A stretch of 64,000 bases of DNA from Hetaerina americana (Eukaryota; Arthropoda; Insecta; Odonata; Calopterygidae). Shown in pieces: positions 60,398 to 64,000 of this stretch. The stretch spans positions 71,091,590 through 71,155,589 of the forward strand of contig JAKTNV010000006.1 of the NCBI GenBank assembly GCA_022747635.1, written 5' to 3'. How positions within the stretch are numbered: the stretch's first letter is position 1; every line of letters starts with the position of its first letter. The position numbers were made by a program, and so were the translations under genes. The notes under the pieces are model-generated. The model did no database searches and had not been told where the DNA came from. It saw only the letters and a program-made list of their open reading frames with translations.

Positions 60398-61507
60398 CAT
60401 TGGTTGGAAACGAGGAAGAAAACTGGCAACATATCCATAGACTGAAGTACATTTGAGCGATAGAGATCACATTATTTCGTTCCGGTTGCTTTAAGTTTGT
60501 GTTGATATCCTTCACCTAACTAGATGTTCGGTAATATGATGTCATTACTACACGTAAGAGCAATGAATCAAAAATCAGAATGATTATTAACGAAATAATA
60601 CAATTGATAATATTTTTATTTTTTTAAAATATCTAAATATACGATGAATACCAAATGGAAATATAATCCTTTGATTTTGTGATGCTCTTTCTTTGTTTTT
60701 AATGCCGTTCAGACACACAACTTAAGATAAAAATAAAGCTGTTTTGGGTACATTCAATAAAAAAATGCTTCTCAGTTCATGCTGGTAAGGGATTAGGAGC
60801 TTCCCATAAGACTAAGAAAATAAGTAATTAATTATGACGAGCAATTTAAGTCTTCCACAGCCGCATTGAGACCCATTGTGTTCCTTGTTTTGCAAGAATA
60901 TAATCGTTTTTTCCTTTGCCGTAGCGCTGTCCTCTGAGATATCAAATAAGGATGAAAATCCCATCTCCATTCGCCGTGGCAAAAAAAAGAACAAAATTAT
61001 CGCCTGAGTGTAGGAAATTGAATTGTTCCCATTCTCTCTCTCTTTACTCAATTTTATGAAAAAATGGCCCCCCGAACGCTATCTAAGCATTATGGTTTCC
61101 ACCTTTCCCTCCATCGTCTCTCATTTTTTCGGAAAGAGCTTAGTGGTCCATCTTCCTCTGTGACGTCATCGGCCCGAAATCATCTCTCCAAACGACATCA
61201 TCTCCAAAGGAGAAAATGGTATACTGGGAGAAAAAGGGTTAGCTGAGCGCGTTTCTCTAAAAAAAATATTTACGTGTATATGCTCCTTTCGGCGTATCCT
61301 GAATAGAATGGGAGAGAAAGGAGGTAGATGAAGCACGCTTCTTCAGGTGATTCTTCCCGTTACCATGGCTAAGATAATGAAACTTCCTTCCTCCACGTGA
61401 GAGAGCAATTTATCCTGGCAAAAAACTAGCTCCGCGTTATATTTTTTCGTTTTCCAACATATTATTTCGGGTGCGCCACATTTTTACTGGATGGAAGTGT
61501 AAGTAAG

Positions 61508-61508
<1 letters not shown>
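60398..61508. other. Non-coding stretch
   Basis: I see no gene or repeat in it. Confidence 0.45.

Positions 61509-61566
<58 letters not shown>
61509..61566. repeat. (AT)n microsatellite with CA-rich flank
   Basis: About 29 AT dinucleotides. The sequence to its right contains ACACACACAT and ATGTGTGTGT as a small inverted pair (61590-61622). Confidence 0.97.
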
Positions 61567-61570
<4 letters not shown>

Positions 61571-62929
61571 TATACATATACAGCCAAACACACACACATA
61601 TATATAAAAATGTGTGTGTATACAGGTAGAGCAAGATATGGCGATAAAGTGGCCATTTATTTTTAACTCCCTTGACATATTTTTCAAAAGTGTCCCATCA
61701 ATGCCTCAAGCCTTAAGCAAACGTCTCACTATTTCAATCTCGACTATATCACGTGCGGGAGGAAAAAAATAAAGATAAAAGAGTTGTTAAAAGGGTCTTG
61801 CGAGAATTAATTTATCTTAAGAGCCCATGTAGTTAGCATTTCGGGGGACATAATGTATTCCTACTCCCTGTATTGTATGTATTCTTATTTTTAATCATTT
61901 TTTCATCAGCGGCTAATGAATAATTCAAAATTTTTATGGACGCTGTTACCACCATTTAAATTGAGCGAAATCCAGATCACATTTGCCTCGCAGCCTAGAA
62001 GTGGTGACACTACCAGTATTTTCCGCTATATTTTTTTATTTGTCATCAATAAAGTATCAAATCAAAGGAAAATAATAACATGTACCTTATCAGACTACCG
62101 GAATCCATCTATTTATTATATTTATTCTTAAACTGATAGCATAAAACAAGATTTTCTTTCGAAAATAAGTTTTATTAATAATCATCCGGGTCACAATTAA
62201 TATTACTTAAATAATAATCCAATCAAACAACTGCTCCTGTTCATTGCATATAACGATAGTAATTGGCCTGTAAAACTTTGGTTTCGTTCCTTCATGCCGC
62301 TTTCTTTCCAGGCTAAAATATCTGCTGAGTTTTCCTATGGTAACAGTCCTATTACATTTGATTACGAGAAATTTTTGGTGTTGGCATGAGGAATTCATAG
62401 ATCACACGGGAGATTATGGAAAAAACAACACTTTTTGGAGGAATTGGCCTATGAATGTGACGGAAAAAACCCTTCTGCTCGAAACGGAACACCTATAATG
62501 AAGATAATAAGGTGTCATATGATTATTTAGATATACTCAGTCCTCTCTGGCAGAGAATAAAAAGGGAATAAAACGTTTTCTGTTTTATTTTTACTTCCGC
62601 AAAAATGTTAATGGTACCCCAAAAGAATTTATTAATACAGTTAATATTGAATTTTTACAATTTTTCAAAGTAAAAGGAGTACATGAAGGACTGACCACAT
62701 AATTACCATTCGTACATCCATTTTGTAATGGTCTTAAATTATGTTCTTTAAGAAACCACAAACTTAAAGATACAAAGCCTCATTTAAGGAACAAAACGTG
62801 ACGTATTGTATATTTTTAAATAATTCCGATAGATCTTAGACACAAAACTGGAATTTTCCGAGCAAAGATTTTCCTTCGAATTTAGGCAGGAAGGCGGAAA
62901 GGTTCGCCATAGTACTCATCGCCATCGAC
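61567..62929. other. AT-rich non-coding stretch
   Basis: No gene is recognised; nothing beyond the small CA/TG inverted pair at its left edge. Confidence 0.45.
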
Positions 62930-63260
62930 GCCTTCCCCATGGCTGCGACAACTGACGGCTGCCTGTTGTTCAATGCGGTGTTTTCTCCCAGTCTCTTTGG
63001 CGCCTCCCTTGCGCGAATGCCGCTTCCGTCTTCTCCATGCTGCCGCCCTTTCCATCCCTCCGATCTCTCACCACCCCCAAAACCCATAACCCAATACTTC
63101 ACCTTGAGATGCACCATTTCAACTTCGCCTTCCGTACTCCTCCTAACCCTTTTCCGCTGAATTGATCCCTATCCAGCGGACCGTTCATGCTTCATCTACC
63201 AGGACGCTATTCAGAAAAGAATGACCCCTCGCCCCTACTTTCATCCTACTATCTGTTCGG
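62930..63260. other. GC-richer, pyrimidine-rich segment
   Basis: A minus-strand frame (62836-63117, 93 codons) and a plus-strand frame (62939-63160) overlap. The minus frame contains AMGKASMAMSTMANLSAFLP. Neither is recognised. Confidence 0.25.
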
Positions 63261-63639
63261 CCCCACCCTTATGCCATATCGTCTTCCGCGAGTAAAAATG
63301 AATGCAAAATTTTTCCACTCACTTTGAGTGCAGTTTTTCTCTTTCCTTTCTCAGAGTCACTCGGAAGGATGTTGTCCTGGATTGGATATAAATTTTCAAA
63401 GTCGAAGGATAGATTAGAATATGTATAATTCTGACAAATTTGAGATGACCAAAACCATGGAGTGATTATGATATCAGCAAACGGCAGGGGACAAGGTTAT
63501 GCCCGAATAAAGTTTTAATTTAGGGAAATGGTAAAGCTGCTGTAGTCATATGGTGTATTATGACTACCCCTCAGCAGCCAGGTTTTGAACATTAAATTAG
63601 GACTCATACCTTACTATCACAATCACCTTAAAATAAAAC
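63261..63639. other. Non-coding spacer
   Basis: I see nothing specific in it. Confidence 0.4.
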
Positions 63640-63930
63640 CATTGAATACGGTGAGTTCGCAGGTTTTCTATTCCATGGTGAATTTCATGGAGCTGTGCTA
63701 GGAGTTGAGGAGTCGTAGGACGACAATCAGGTTTTCTTCCACGCGACTATACGATACAGGTATCATTGACTTAGCGAAGCTATCTCGTATGCTCCTTGTC
63801 AGAAGTTTCCATGGCCTTCTTCTCCAATTCCTCCTTGAAAAGGCTCGCAATTTCCATAGAAACCCCCTAAGTTTGTTCATGGAACTCGCCATTCTAATAT
63901 TCCAATGGAAATTTAATTTTCTCAGATAAA
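63640..63930 (-). pseudogene. Penelope-like element reverse transcriptase relic
   Basis: Read on the minus strand from about 63920: NGEFHEQT, GVSMEIASLFKEELEKKAME, then R-LR-VNDTCIV, and in a shifted frame LRLLNS-HSSMKFTME ending near 63670. Penelope-like RTs have the order EQTDGVAMGSPLSPVIANLF-ME-FE-KAL, RYVDDTF, then HLNS-HP-IKFTMEVE (family knowledge). The GSPLSPV block is missing here, RYVDD is degraded to R-stop-VND, and there are several stops and one shift, so it is dead. Nothing upstream or downstream (finger region or GIY-YIG endonuclease) is recognised within the window. Confidence 0.6.
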
Positions 63931-64000
63931 ATCTCACCAGATCAGGGCATTATTTGAGAAGATCTTTCTTTGTCAAACCCTCACTAAATATAACTGCTTC

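Overview
The window looks like non-coding eukaryotic DNA, most likely from an arthropod and probably an insect. It is AT-rich overall, has long (AT)n microsatellites and no operons, and carries a typical invertebrate transposon load: an RTE-type and a CR1/Jockey-type non-LTR retrotransposon, two different mariner lineages, a Penelope-like reverse transcriptase relic and tRNA-derived SINE-like sequences. Assignment to arthropods is inference; the species cannot be read from the sequence. No host protein-coding gene is recognised with confidence.

Layout. 175-665 is a mariner with its middle deleted. 1339-4960 is an almost complete 3.6-kb RTE-type retrotransposon between 17-bp target-site duplications, with one long reading frame broken by only three stop codons. 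7761-8116 is a 178-bp tandem duplication. 8536-10858 is a composite: a foldback unit, a 5'-truncated CR1/Jockey-type element, an (AT)n tract and a second foldback unit. 11-20 kb is mostly empty, with GC-rich patches and SINE-like pieces. 20.4-21.3 kb holds a decayed RTE copy. 22.9-24.1 kb is the strongest CpG-rich segment. 24.4-25.35 kb is a pile-up of retroelement 3' ends around an (AT)n tract. 29.7-30.1 kb is a CA-rich then strongly purine-rich segment. 35.0-35.6 kb holds the most striking structure: a 236-bp near-perfect palindrome between two (AT)n tracts. Further RTE relics lie at 34.4, 42.1 and 55.0 kb. A 1.3-kb dead mariner is at 59.1-60.4 kb and a Penelope-like RT relic is at the right end.

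How it fits together. The repeats are related to one another. The RTE at 1.3-5 kb has several 5'-truncated or decayed relatives here. The CR1-like element has a 3'-UTR-only copy at 25 kb. The palindrome at 35.2 kb shares sequence with foldback units on both sides of the CR1-like element, and all three sit against (AT)n tracts, which suggests an undescribed foldback family. Two plus-strand sites (20218/20219 and 50280/50281) have the acceptor-fused-to-donor form of recursive (ratchet) splice sites. Together with a plus-strand acceptor and short open exon at 57147-57349, they suggest, without proving, that much of the window is a very long intron of a plus-strand gene.

Limits: identities were judged by eye. 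No alignment, folding or database search was run.
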